A stretch of DNA of 56,390 nucleotides from Saprospiraceae bacterium (GTDB lineage Bacteria > Bacteroidota > Bacteroidia > Chitinophagales > Saprospiraceae), in NCBI GenBank assembly GCA_016715965.1, contig JADJXG010000003.1:1-56390 (forward strand). Direction: 5' to 3'. The notes under the pieces are model-generated. The model worked only from the letters and a program-made list of their open reading frames with translations, was not told where the DNA came from and did not search any database. Positions 29,315-37,424 of the stretch are shown here, one piece after another; position 1 is the first letter of the stretch; the number at the start of each line of letters is the position of its first letter. Made by a program: the position numbers and the translations under genes.

Positions 29315-30000
29315 AAATAATTGCGCTTGTTAGAACCTTAAACGAAGAAAATAATATACAGAGATTTTGTGGTAGATATTCTGAGTTCTGTGATGAGATT
29401 ATTGTTTCAGATTCTGGAAGCACAGATGAAACTATTAAGTTGGCAAGAGAGTTCCCCAAGGTGGTTATAGATGAGTACAATTCACTTTTTAATCGAATAT
29501 TCACGGGCAAGAACGAGTTTTACACCAAACAACCCAATCATATTAATCACTTAATCAGTCTTGCAAAAAAACACGAGGCAGATTGGATCATTTACTCAGA
29601 TTGTGATTTGGTTCCAACCTATCAGTTAATTAATAGTGCCAGAGAAATGATGCAAGAATCAGACGTGAAACAGATAAAATGTAAGCAATATCATATTTAT
29701 GGTTATTACAGATATTTTCCTGAAATGACTACTGGTTGGGCTTCATGGGCTTTTAGATCTGACCTGGAATTATATTGTGACGAATCCGATCCCAGACAAA
29801 TGAACATGAGAGGTGGAATAGATGAAAATGATCCTGCGGTGAGAAAACCCGATCATCCAAAAGTTTTGCTTCATTATTTTGCACAAACGGAGAAGGATAT
29901 AAAAAGAAAAATGTTGTATTACGATAAAATGCACAGACATCATGCACACCCCAAAGACAGATGTGGAAGATTATCTTTAATTCCTGAAGAAATAATATGA
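29311..30000 (+). CDS. GT2-family glycosyltransferase
   Basis: 229 residues, GT-A fold. The N-terminus MKIIALVRTLNEENNI with CDEIIVSDSGSTDETI (about 28-43) is the classic GT2 opening; the metal-binding acidic motif is YSDCDLV near 97. The C-terminal part contains a WASWAFR segment and a His-rich end. Inverting in known relatives. ATGA overlaps at both ends. Confidence 0.87.
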   Translation: MKIIALVRTLNEENNIQRFCGRYSEFCDEIIVSDSGSTDETIKLAREFPKVVIDEYNSLFNRIFTGKNEFYTKQPNHINHLISLAKKHEADWIIYSDCDLVPTYQLINSAREMMQESDVKQIKCKQYHIYGYYRYFPEMTTGWASWAFRSDLELYCDESDPRQMNMRGGIDENDPAVRKPDHPKVLLHYFAQTEKDIKRKMLYYDKMHRHHAHPKDRCGRLSLIPEEII

Positions 30001-30584
30001 GCAACAGATTCAGTCATTGGCAGTTTTATTTAAACAAGGCACAAGAGGTCATTGGGGAGAGGGAGGGTCTTAATGTTCTGAAAACAGATGCTTATAATGA
30101 ATTGTTAGATATTCCCATTGAGGGGGGCATTGCTCCAAATCTCGGTAATCAAAATATTACGCTTTTAGAGTATGAAGTTCTGTATGTAAATAAGGTTAGA
30201 AAATTGATTCCTGAAATTGAAGTAGTTGAAGGAGATATTCGCAAACTTCCTTTTGAAAATAACACATTTGATGTTTTAATGGATTTCTCCACGATAGATC
30301 ATATACAGCCAAAAGATCTCGAACAAACGTTACGAGGTTACAAAAATGTAGTAAAACGTAAGGGTGATGTAATTATTGTTTCTTGGGTTACAACAAATTC
30401 GACTGTTTATGAAGAAACATTAGAACGAGGGAAAACATGGCACACTCTTTGTCAGTTCTTTTTTGATTATAAATCATTAAGTAAAATGATGAGGAATATT
30501 TTTGATGATGTGAAAGAAGAGCCTGTTCCCGAAACAGGACAGGAAAACGATACTTGGTTGGTGTGTTATACCGCAAAAGCATGA
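29997..30584 (+). CDS. Class I SAM-dependent methyltransferase
   Basis: 195 residues. Motif I is not well preserved at the N-terminus (PNLGNQNITLLEYE), but VVEGDIRKLPFENNTFDVLMD (about 80-100) is a clear motif II-IV stretch, followed by the post-motif region (KRKGDVIIVSW). Relatives act on sugars, lipids or small molecules. Fourth gene of the ATGA-coupled block. Confidence 0.75.
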   Translation: MSNRFSHWQFYLNKAQEVIGEREGLNVLKTDAYNELLDIPIEGGIAPNLGNQNITLLEYEVLYVNKVRKLIPEIEVVEGDIRKLPFENNTFDVLMDFSTIDHIQPKDLEQTLRGYKNVVKRKGDVIIVSWVTTNSTVYEETLERGKTWHTLCQFFFDYKSLSKMMRNIFDDVKEEPVPETGQENDTWLVCYTAKA

Positions 30585-31456
30585 AAATATTAATACACGG
30601 TAGAGCCTTTCCTGTTGCCATGTGGCGATGGTTTGATTGGGCGTTAAGGGATTTAGGAAACGATGTCAAAAGTGTAGGGTGTTATCAGGGAGATTACATA
30701 CCCTGGAACGGTGGAATGAATGTGGGTTATTTTTTTCCTCCCGATCTTGTCATCCCAGAAGTTGAAGCTTATCCGTTGGAGCAGGTACTAAATCACTTCA
30801 AGAGCGAAGGATGGAAGCCTGATATGATAGTTCAAGCTTCTGATACCACTTATCTTTCAGGTAAGGCTCTTTGTAAAAATGTATTTATAAAAACTGATCC
30901 TCATGCCGTTGATTATAAACCGAGATTGAAATATGCAGATAAGGTATTTAACATGCAATTTAGTTATAAGACTGAAGAAGAAGAATGGTTGCCCTATGGA
31001 TATTTTAGGGGCATACACAAACCACTAAAGTTGAAACAGAAATATGATGTAGTTTTTTGTGGACTACAATATGACCATCGGGTAGAGGCTCTAAAATCAA
31101 TGGAGGCTTCGGGATTTAAAGTCTACAATGCGTTGGGTAGTGTTTATGATGAGTATGTCCGTTTATATAACCAAGGTGCTATAGCGTTTAACTGGAGCAG
31201 TAAGAATGATCTTCCAGCACGATTTTGGGAAGGTTTGGCAATGAAAAAGCTGGTGCTAACTAATTATGTACCAGACCTTGATGTGCTTAGTATGAAAAAC
31301 GGTGTTCATTATGTAACTTTTAATGGAATTGAAGATGCGCTTGAAAAAGTTAAATTTTATATAGAAAATGAAAAGACGAGAAGGGTAATAGCAGAAGCTG
31401 GGTATAAAGCAGTACAGCCTCATCATTATCATAATCGAGCTAAAAAACTAATATGA
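30581..31456 (+). CDS. Glycosyltransferase of the CgeB/GT4-like group
   Basis: 291 residues from the ATG that overlaps the previous stop (ATGA). It begins MKILIHGRAFPVAMWRW, a Rossmann-type start. The C-terminal half has the layout of spore-maturation CgeB-like transferases: the YDVVFCGLQYDHRVEAL segment (about 150), then IAFNWSSKNDLPARFWEGLAMKKLVLTNY (from about 205), which is the donor-binding part, and a final DALEKVKFYIENEKTRR. Substrate unknown. Confidence 0.78.
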   Translation: MKILIHGRAFPVAMWRWFDWALRDLGNDVKSVGCYQGDYIPWNGGMNVGYFFPPDLVIPEVEAYPLEQVLNHFKSEGWKPDMIVQASDTTYLSGKALCKNVFIKTDPHAVDYKPRLKYADKVFNMQFSYKTEEEEWLPYGYFRGIHKPLKLKQKYDVVFCGLQYDHRVEALKSMEASGFKVYNALGSVYDEYVRLYNQGAIAFNWSSKNDLPARFWEGLAMKKLVLTNYVPDLDVLSMKNGVHYVTFNGIEDALEKVKFYIENEKTRRVIAEAGYKAVQPHHYHNRAKKLI

Positions 31457-33486
31457 TAACTATAATTGTTCTTTGCTGGAACCACTTGGAAGATGTAACT
31501 AAACCGTTTATTGAAAGTTTTTTAAAAAACACAAAAGGTAATTACGAATTGATACTTTTTGACAATGGTTCGACAGATGAAACATATAATTATTTAAAAG
31601 CTTTAGCTAAGGAATATAAACAGATAAAATTTTGTGGTGCAACGAGCAACTTAGGATTTGGCGGTGGTAATAATGAGGCATGGAAGCATAGAGATCCCAA
31701 ATCCACCCATACGCTCTTTTTAAATAATGATGTTCTTTTTAGTGATCCAAAGTGGTTTGAAAAGCTGGAAAGTGCGATAGAACCCAAAACAGTAATTGGT
31801 CAACACTTGGTCGATTTTAATTCGGCTACAGAGTTTAGGCTTAGAAATCAGCCATATATAAATGGATGGTGTTTATTAATTGATAACAAGTTTCTTGAGA
31901 AGTACGGAGTGTTTGATCCTGACTTTCATATAGCCTATTTTGAGGATTCTGAACTTTGTGCAAGGGCAATAGCTAGGGGTTACAAACTGAAAAAGGTTGA
32001 GTTTGGAATCAATCACCTCGGATCCAAGTCTTCAGATCAAATAAACATACCTGAAAAGTTTAAATACAACAAATTCGTTTATAGAAATAAATTATATGAA
32101 ATTGAGAAAGGAAAGAATCTGAGAATCGTCTTTATGTGTACTCTCCAATATCCATTTACTGATAAGGATTATGAAGGCAAGGGAGTTGGTGGTGCAGAAG
32201 CTTCTTTGATTTTATTATCCAGAGAATTAGCAAAGTTGGGACACGTTGTTGATATATATAACGATACTAAGGTTGAGGGGAAATTTAATGGAGTAAATTA
32301 TTTGAACATTAGTAACTTTTCCTATCATGACTATTCAGACGTTTTTATTCTTTACCGAAATTCCATGCCAGGTCTTAGGCTTGTCAACGCTCACACTAAG
32401 ATTTTTTGGACTTGTGACCAATACACCACAAGTGACTGGAACGAAGAGATTATTCCTTTTGTAGATCTTACTATAACCATTTCCACATATCATAGGAATT
32501 ATTTGTTGGGTAGATATGATTTTAATCCTCGAAAGATAATTAGTTTAGATTTGGGTATTAACGCATCAGACTATAATAATCTACCTCAAAAGAAGGCAAA
32601 TAAGCTCATTTATTGCTCGGTGCCGAGGAGAGGACTTGATCGTTTAGCTAAGTTTTACCCAAATATCAGAGAAAAAGTACCCGATGCAGAATTAGTTATC
32701 ACTTCTGATTATCGTCTTTGGGGATCTGATAGGGGTAATATGGAGTTTCAAACTGCTTTTGCAAACATGCCAGGAGTCAGATTTTTGGGGAAGATACCAA
32801 GAAAAGAATTAATAAAAGAACAATTAGAATCTGTAATAATGGCTTACCCCTGTACTTATGATGAGAATTTTTGTATTTCCGCAATGGAGTGTATGGCTTC
32901 TGGAGCGGTTCCTGTAACGTCAAAAATGGGTGCTTTGCCAACAACAGTTGCGGATAGTGGTATCATGATAGATGGAGATCCTAACTCAGATTCTTTCGGA
33001 GAAAAGTTTGCTAATAAAATAATTAGTTTATTAAGAGATGAACAAGAGCGGATTAGATTGCAAAACAAGGGAAGAAAAAGAGCCTTGGAAAAATATTCCT
33101 GGGAGTATTTAGCTAAAAACCAATGGGTGAAAGCAATGAAAAAGCTTATGAAAGATACGAAATATAGAAAAAATTATTGTGTTATCTGCAACGAACAATT
33201 GCCAAACTCTTTTGAATTTTTTAAACACAGATCTGATAAACACAGAGAGGTAGCTACTAGAGTTGTTTCTGACAATATTGCCGATTCTGGTGTAGATTTA
33301 AAAGTTAAGATTCGGGTATCAAGACGCATAGAATTAAGTGTTGGTAAATTTAAGGCTCAGACACGTGGAGAAGATGATATTTATGTGCCCCAAAAACAGG
33401 CAAGTGATATTGTGCGAATACTTATTGAAGCTTATGGGGAAGATATCATTAAGGATATTAAAACCATCATGGCAGTTGACAATTAA
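31453..33486 (+). CDS. GT2-GT4 fusion glycosyltransferase with C-terminal zinc-finger-like segment
   Basis: 677 residues. Domain 1 (about 1-215) is GT2: ITIIVLCWNHLEDVT, FDNGSTDETYNY, FLNNDVLF (acidic metal site) and FEDSELCARA (catalytic Glu-Asp). Domain 2 (about 220-565) is GT4: GVGGAEASLILLSRELA and the donor site YDENFCISAMECMASGAVPV. Residues about 575-597 contain C-x2-C-x12-H-x4-H (CVIC ... HRSDKH), a C2H2 zinc-finger-like pattern, followed by ~70 strand-rich residues of unknown role. A single polypeptide can thus add two sugars in sequence. Last of the ATGA-coupled block. Confidence 0.85.
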   Translation: MITIIVLCWNHLEDVTKPFIESFLKNTKGNYELILFDNGSTDETYNYLKALAKEYKQIKFCGATSNLGFGGGNNEAWKHRDPKSTHTLFLNNDVLFSDPKWFEKLESAIEPKTVIGQHLVDFNSATEFRLRNQPYINGWCLLIDNKFLEKYGVFDPDFHIAYFEDSELCARAIARGYKLKKVEFGINHLGSKSSDQINIPEKFKYNKFVYRNKLYEIEKGKNLRIVFMCTLQYPFTDKDYEGKGVGGAEASLILLSRELAKLGHVVDIYNDTKVEGKFNGVNYLNISNFSYHDYSDVFILYRNSMPGLRLVNAHTKIFWTCDQYTTSDWNEEIIPFVDLTITISTYHRNYLLGRYDFNPRKIISLDLGINASDYNNLPQKKANKLIYCSVPRRGLDRLAKFYPNIREKVPDAELVITSDYRLWGSDRGNMEFQTAFANMPGVRFLGKIPRKELIKEQLESVIMAYPCTYDENFCISAMECMASGAVPVTSKMGALPTTVADSGIMIDGDPNSDSFGEKFANKIISLLRDEQERIRLQNKGRKRALEKYSWEYLAKNQWVKAMKKLMKDTKYRKNYCVICNEQLPNSFEFFKHRSDKHREVATRVVSDNIADSGVDLKVKIRVSRRIELSVGKFKAQTRGEDDIYVPQKQASDIVRILIEAYGEDIIKDIKTIMAVDN

Positions 33487-33504
33487 ATACTTTGATTAGA
33501 GAAT
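33476..33504 (+). promoter_or_regulatory. Possible promoter inside the end of the fusion glycosyltransferase gene
   Basis: TTGACA at 33476-33481, 17-base spacer, GAGAAT at 33499-33504, then GAACT and the next ATG. The -10 box is weak (no leading T), but the geometry matches the promoter at 25873-25901. Confidence 0.3.
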
Positions 33505-33509
33505 GAACT

Positions 33510-34076
33510 ATGCGAGGTAGATTCAACATAAAATTAAATGTCAGTTATGAACTTCGTGATAAAGATGGCAATTTAAAGCCAATTTTTCAACCTAATCGTC
33601 TTTTTAGATGGTTATTGAAAAAGAATATCGTTTCTCCTCATTTCCCCAAGATAAACTATTTGTTTGGAAATTGGTCAAACAGGATGGTCATGTCTAATTT
33701 AGTAACTAATGCTGGTAAGGCTGCTGTAGCAGCTCTTATTAATGGAGCTACTGCTATAGACCCCTTTGATTATATTGCTAATGGTACTGGTACTACTGCT
33801 GCTGCTGTTACAGATACAGCTCTTGAAACTGAATCATCTTCTAGTGGTCTTACGAGGGCGCAAGACGCTTCTCCAACTAGAGATACTACAGACGTAACAA
33901 ATGATACTGCGGTTGTAACTAAAGCTTTTTCAGTAACTGGATCAGTAGCAATAACTGAGTGCGGTCTTCTTAACGCTTCTTCAGACGGTATTCTTCTCGC
34001 TCGTCAGGTATTTGCAGCAGTTAATGTTGTAGATGGAGATACATGGACTCCAACCTGGAATATTGACGTAGATTAG
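33510..34076 (+). CDS. Virion-associated protein of unknown function
   Basis: 188 residues. N-terminal basic segment (MRGRFNIKLN), then Ala/Thr/Asp-rich strand repeats around NGTGTTAAAVTDTALETE, and a C-terminal ITECGLLNASSDGILLARQVF followed by DGDTWTPTWNIDVD. This C-terminal pattern recurs in small tail or head-surface proteins of many environmental phages (family knowledge, unnamed). Probably structural. Confidence 0.6.
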   Translation: MRGRFNIKLNVSYELRDKDGNLKPIFQPNRLFRWLLKKNIVSPHFPKINYLFGNWSNRMVMSNLVTNAGKAAVAALINGATAIDPFDYIANGTGTTAAAVTDTALETESSSSGLTRAQDASPTRDTTDVTNDTAVVTKAFSVTGSVAITECGLLNASSDGILLARQVFAAVNVVDGDTWTPTWNIDVD

Positions 34077-34081
34077 TTAAT

Positions 34082-35173
34082 ATGGCAGAAATAGCAGTAT
34101 TAGTAATAGGTGGTGGTGGCGGTGGCGGTGCCAACAAGGGTGGCGGTGGCGGTGGCGGTGGTTATATGTATGACGCCACGCACTCAATAACCGTAGGCAC
34201 TGGCTATTCTGTAACCGTTGGAGAAGGCGGAAACGCTGATACAAACGGAGAAGATTCAGTTTTTAATACCATAACAGCCACGGGCGGTGGTGCTGGCGGA
34301 GATGATGATGGCGGTTCGAGAAATGGTGCTGCTGGAGGCTCAGGTGGTGGTGCTTCAAGAGATGGAACTGTCGGCGCAGGAGACGGAAGCGGTGAGGGAA
34401 ACAACGGTGGAAGCGGAGTAAATACATCACCCAATTATCATGGTGGAGGCGGTGGTGGCGCAGGTGCAGTAGGTGGAAATGCGGGCACAAATGGTGGTGC
34501 TGGCGGTAATGGTACAGCCAATTCTATAACTGGATCATCTGTAACTTATGCAGGTGGCGGTGGCGGTGGATGTTATCGGGATGGTGCGGGAACTGCAACT
34601 GGCGGTGCGGGTGGTACTGGTGGCGGTGGACAGGGTGGTTCACACGTTGGCGGAGTTGGTGCAGCAGGAGATGAAACTGCGGGTACTGACGGGCTTGGCG
34701 GTGGTGGTGGAGGTGCTGCTGCTGGCGGTACACCAAAGGCAGGTGGAGATGGAGTGGTGATTATCAGATACTTAACATCAGAGTTTAATCACACAGGGGG
34801 TAGCTCTGCAACAGATGGTGATTATACTGTGGTTACTTTTTCAAGTAATGGTACATTCGAGTTATCGACGGGTACAGAATACACACAAGACATGGATGAG
34901 GTAATTACTCTGGTTGATACTCATTCAAGGGTTCTCTCAAGAGGATGGACAGAAGCTGTAACCCTGACAGATAGTTTTTCAAAACTAATTGGCAAGTCTC
35001 TTTCAGAAAGTATTGGGTTGATACAATCTTTTACCAGAACTTTTTTTAGGGGAATAAACGAAGTACCTAAATATATAAGTTCAATAGATCAGGAGCCAGA
35101 AGGAGCTACGTTGGCTAAAGATGAACCGACTGGAATGGTATCGGGTAGCGGAGATAAGCCAAACAGTGTATAG
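34082..35173 (+). CDS. Glycine-rich repeat fibre protein
   Basis: 363 residues. Residues ~10-225 are dominated by runs of six to nine Gly separated by short strands, encoded by GGTGGCGGT-type hexanucleotide repeats that locally raise GC well above the neighbours. Such polyglycine helical bundles form the distal tip of some tail fibres. From about 265 there are three diverged repeats of the type E-x-VTLTDSFSK. Probably part of a receptor-binding fibre. The repeats make length variation between related phages likely. Confidence 0.7.
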   Translation: MAEIAVLVIGGGGGGGANKGGGGGGGGYMYDATHSITVGTGYSVTVGEGGNADTNGEDSVFNTITATGGGAGGDDDGGSRNGAAGGSGGGASRDGTVGAGDGSGEGNNGGSGVNTSPNYHGGGGGGAGAVGGNAGTNGGAGGNGTANSITGSSVTYAGGGGGGCYRDGAGTATGGAGGTGGGGQGGSHVGGVGAAGDETAGTDGLGGGGGGAAAGGTPKAGGDGVVIIRYLTSEFNHTGGSSATDGDYTVVTFSSNGTFELSTGTEYTQDMDEVITLVDTHSRVLSRGWTEAVTLTDSFSKLIGKSLSESIGLIQSFTRTFFRGINEVPKYISSIDQEPEGATLAKDEPTGMVSGSGDKPNSV

Positions 35174-35180
35174 TTAAATT

Positions 35181-36047
35181 ATGACAGTTGTATTAGAAGT
35201 CAGAAATCCAATAGATCTTACCTCTTCTTATGACCAGATAGAGATAGAACGGGCTACGTCTAATAGTGCTGCTGCTATGAGCAATATAGATACTGTCGAT
35301 ATTGATACCTCGAGAGCTTCTGATCTTTCTACAGGTTACACGCAATACGTTGATTCCACTGGAACCGTAGGTACTCACTATTACAGATTTAGATATCTCA
35401 ACTCTACTTCATCTGCTGTATCAGCCTACTCAGATATCTTTCTTTCGGGAACTACAGTTTTACATACTCGATTTAGAAACAAGATGAGAGATACCAATTC
35501 AAACAATTATTTTTTCAGTAATGAAGAAGTTGACGATTTTCTTACACAAGCTATTGATAAACTTTACCCTCTTACTTGGTTTGAAACTTACGATGATTCA
35601 GCTTTTGTGCCAGACGGAACAACAGAAATATTTACGTTTCCAGTACAAGTAACAAGACTTACTGATTTAGAGTTAAGAAATAGTAATGGAGAAAAGATTG
35701 GCGATAAGCATGGATGGCAAGTAAGAGGAAGGAACTTAATTTTTGATTATCCTCCAGACAATGGAGACACCATTAGGGCGTGGGTGGAAAAGAAATTCGT
35801 CAAATTGTCAGAAGTTCCGAATATTTGGGATTCTCACATTATTAATCTCATGAGACTTGATGCTTATGAAACTCTTGAAGCAGATAGAGCTAGATATTAC
35901 AAATATAATACTATTGCAAAACCTGACGGTGGATCACTTCCGCAGCTTAATAATATTATAACTAGAATTGAGCAACAAATACGTTTACGAGAGCAACAAT
36001 TGAGGAGAACTAGAAAACCAGTTGAAATAAATCTCACGGGGGTATAA
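35181..36047 (+). CDS. Fibronectin-like and head-tail adaptor-like protein
   Basis: 288 residues. The first ~95 look like a fibronectin type III-like beta-sandwich (ending HYYRFRYLNS). The rest, from TRFRNKMRDTNSNNYFFSNEE (about 97), follows the helical pattern of phage head-tail adaptors (gp6-like/DUF6682): EEVDDFLTQAIDKLYPLTWFE, a strand-rich insertion, then MRLDAYETLEADRARYYKY. Adaptors close the portal and join the tail. The fusion with an N-terminal surface domain is unusual. Start ATG lies six bases after a TATAGT element. Confidence 0.6.
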   Translation: MTVVLEVRNPIDLTSSYDQIEIERATSNSAAAMSNIDTVDIDTSRASDLSTGYTQYVDSTGTVGTHYYRFRYLNSTSSAVSAYSDIFLSGTTVLHTRFRNKMRDTNSNNYFFSNEEVDDFLTQAIDKLYPLTWFETYDDSAFVPDGTTEIFTFPVQVTRLTDLELRNSNGEKIGDKHGWQVRGRNLIFDYPPDNGDTIRAWVEKKFVKLSEVPNIWDSHIINLMRLDAYETLEADRARYYKYNTIAKPDGGSLPQLNNIITRIEQQIRLREQQLRRTRKPVEINLTGV

Positions 36048-36056
36048 AGTAATATT

Positions 36057-36962
36057 ATGGCATTAAGAAGTTTAGGATCATCTCTACTAGCGAAGACCAA
36101 TCCAGGTGGTAAGTATCGTGAGAAAGAAGAGAAAGAGATCCAACAGCCACAGATTCCACAAAAAGGAGAAACTGGAACATTGTCACGCTCTTTAATTCAA
36201 GAACCATTGGAGAGGAAGGTTCCTCCTGGTTCTGATAAAATTGTAACAGCTAAACCAACAATTGATGAAACAAGAACTCCAGGTGAGGCAATCCCACAAG
36301 AAGCTGCCCCAAATATGTTGGCTGGTAGTATGGGAAGAATGGTAGGTTTTCCAGCCCCAGCCCCATCTCAAGCAGGTGGACAATTTACTCAGGGGATTAC
36401 AGAGCCTAATCCTTCACCCCCTTCCGTAGCATCACAAACTCCAAGTGTAGCATCTCAAGCAGCACCTGGGGGTAGAGTGGCTAGATCGGTATCTGGTGGA
36501 GCAGCTCCTGGAGCAGCACCTGTTAGCGATCGTTCTCAAGTATTGGGATCACAGACAACACAACAGGCACCACAAGTAGTAAGACGTGAAGGATTCTTGC
36601 CAACAATTGCTAGTGCATTATCTGGTAGAACCATTGCTGCTCCTGAAGAGGGTGGAGAACAGGTGGAAGATTTGAGTAGAGGAATCGGATCTACGGGAGT
36701 AACCCGTTCAGGCGGTGTAACTAGTTTTACTCCAACTACAAGTCAGTTTATCCAGGGTGCAGCAGGTAACTTGATTAACACTCTAGGTCAATTGCTTGGT
36801 AATCCGTTTCCAGAAAAAGGAATATCTGAGGCAAAACAGAAATACTCACAATCACCAATTCCAGCAATTAGAGGACAAGGTTCGATCAGCAGTGCTTTTA
36901 ATAATTTAAGAAGTAAAGCAGGAGATATCTTCAATGGACTGAGAAGCCTCTTTGGTAGATAA
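36057..36962 (+). CDS. Low-complexity Pro/Ala/Gly-rich virion protein
   Basis: 301 residues, mostly disordered: long Pro/Gln/Ala/Ser/Gly stretches (for example PSPPSVASQTPSVASQAAPG), with an ordered C-terminal ~70 residues (SQFIQGAAGNLINTLGQLL onward) likely helical. No enzyme motif. Its place between adaptor and lectin-like gene suggests a tail or linker component. Function unknown. Confidence 0.6.
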   Translation: MALRSLGSSLLAKTNPGGKYREKEEKEIQQPQIPQKGETGTLSRSLIQEPLERKVPPGSDKIVTAKPTIDETRTPGEAIPQEAAPNMLAGSMGRMVGFPAPAPSQAGGQFTQGITEPNPSPPSVASQTPSVASQAAPGGRVARSVSGGAAPGAAPVSDRSQVLGSQTTQQAPQVVRREGFLPTIASALSGRTIAAPEEGGEQVEDLSRGIGSTGVTRSGGVTSFTPTTSQFIQGAAGNLINTLGQLLGNPFPEKGISEAKQKYSQSPIPAIRGQGSISSAFNNLRSKAGDIFNGLRSLFGR

Positions 36963-36968
36963 TGAGCT

Positions 36969-37415
36969 ATGACATATCTTGAGTTTCAAACAAAACCCAA
37001 GGCTCTAACAACAAAAGAAGATATCGGTGGCGGTCAAATTGGATTAAAGAGTTTAGATCCACCGCTTTTTTTGGAGCTTCAATTTATTAAATTACACACT
37101 CACAAAGGTGTTGATTCTAGGAAATTACAAGCTGAAGCTACTCCTGAAATGGTTAGAGCTTTCAGACCGCTTGAGCGTGAGGAACATGGTGTAGTAACTT
37201 GGTCTGGTTCTGGAACATCAGGATCGGTAGCTCTTACTTTTAGCACTCCTTTTACCGAAGTGCCAGATGTGTTTGTTACGCCCCAAGATGGAGACGTAAA
37301 CATACAAGCGGTCACTAATACACCCACCATAAATGGAGTCACAATCTATTGGAAAAATGATGCTGGGAATACAGAAACATCTGTAAATGTTGCTTGGTTG
37401 GCAAAAGGAAGGTAG
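36969..37415 (+). CDS. H-type lectin-like fibre protein
   Basis: 148 residues. N-terminal ~70 residues form an attachment part; the C-terminal ~80 match the H-type lectin/gp53-like pattern: ALTFSTPFTEVPDVFVTP, a central strand with NGVTIYWKNDAG, and the final VNVAWLAKGR. This fold trimerises and binds sugars in invertebrate and phage proteins. Probably contacts the host receptor or caps a fibre. Confidence 0.6.
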   Translation: MTYLEFQTKPKALTTKEDIGGGQIGLKSLDPPLFLELQFIKLHTHKGVDSRKLQAEATPEMVRAFRPLEREEHGVVTWSGSGTSGSVALTFSTPFTEVPDVFVTPQDGDVNIQAVTNTPTINGVTIYWKNDAGNTETSVNVAWLAKGR

Positions 37416-37424
37416 TATAGTTAT

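Noticed and set aside
29997..31456. Alternative genetic code (for example TGA reassigned).
   Set aside because: TGA ends several genes exactly at ATGA overlaps, and TAA and TAG also end genes at tight junctions.
34204..34760. Long His/Leu/Pro-rich open frames opposite and beside the glycine-rich gene.
   Set aside because: They are shadows of GGTGGC-type repeats; composition is unnatural and there are no start signals.
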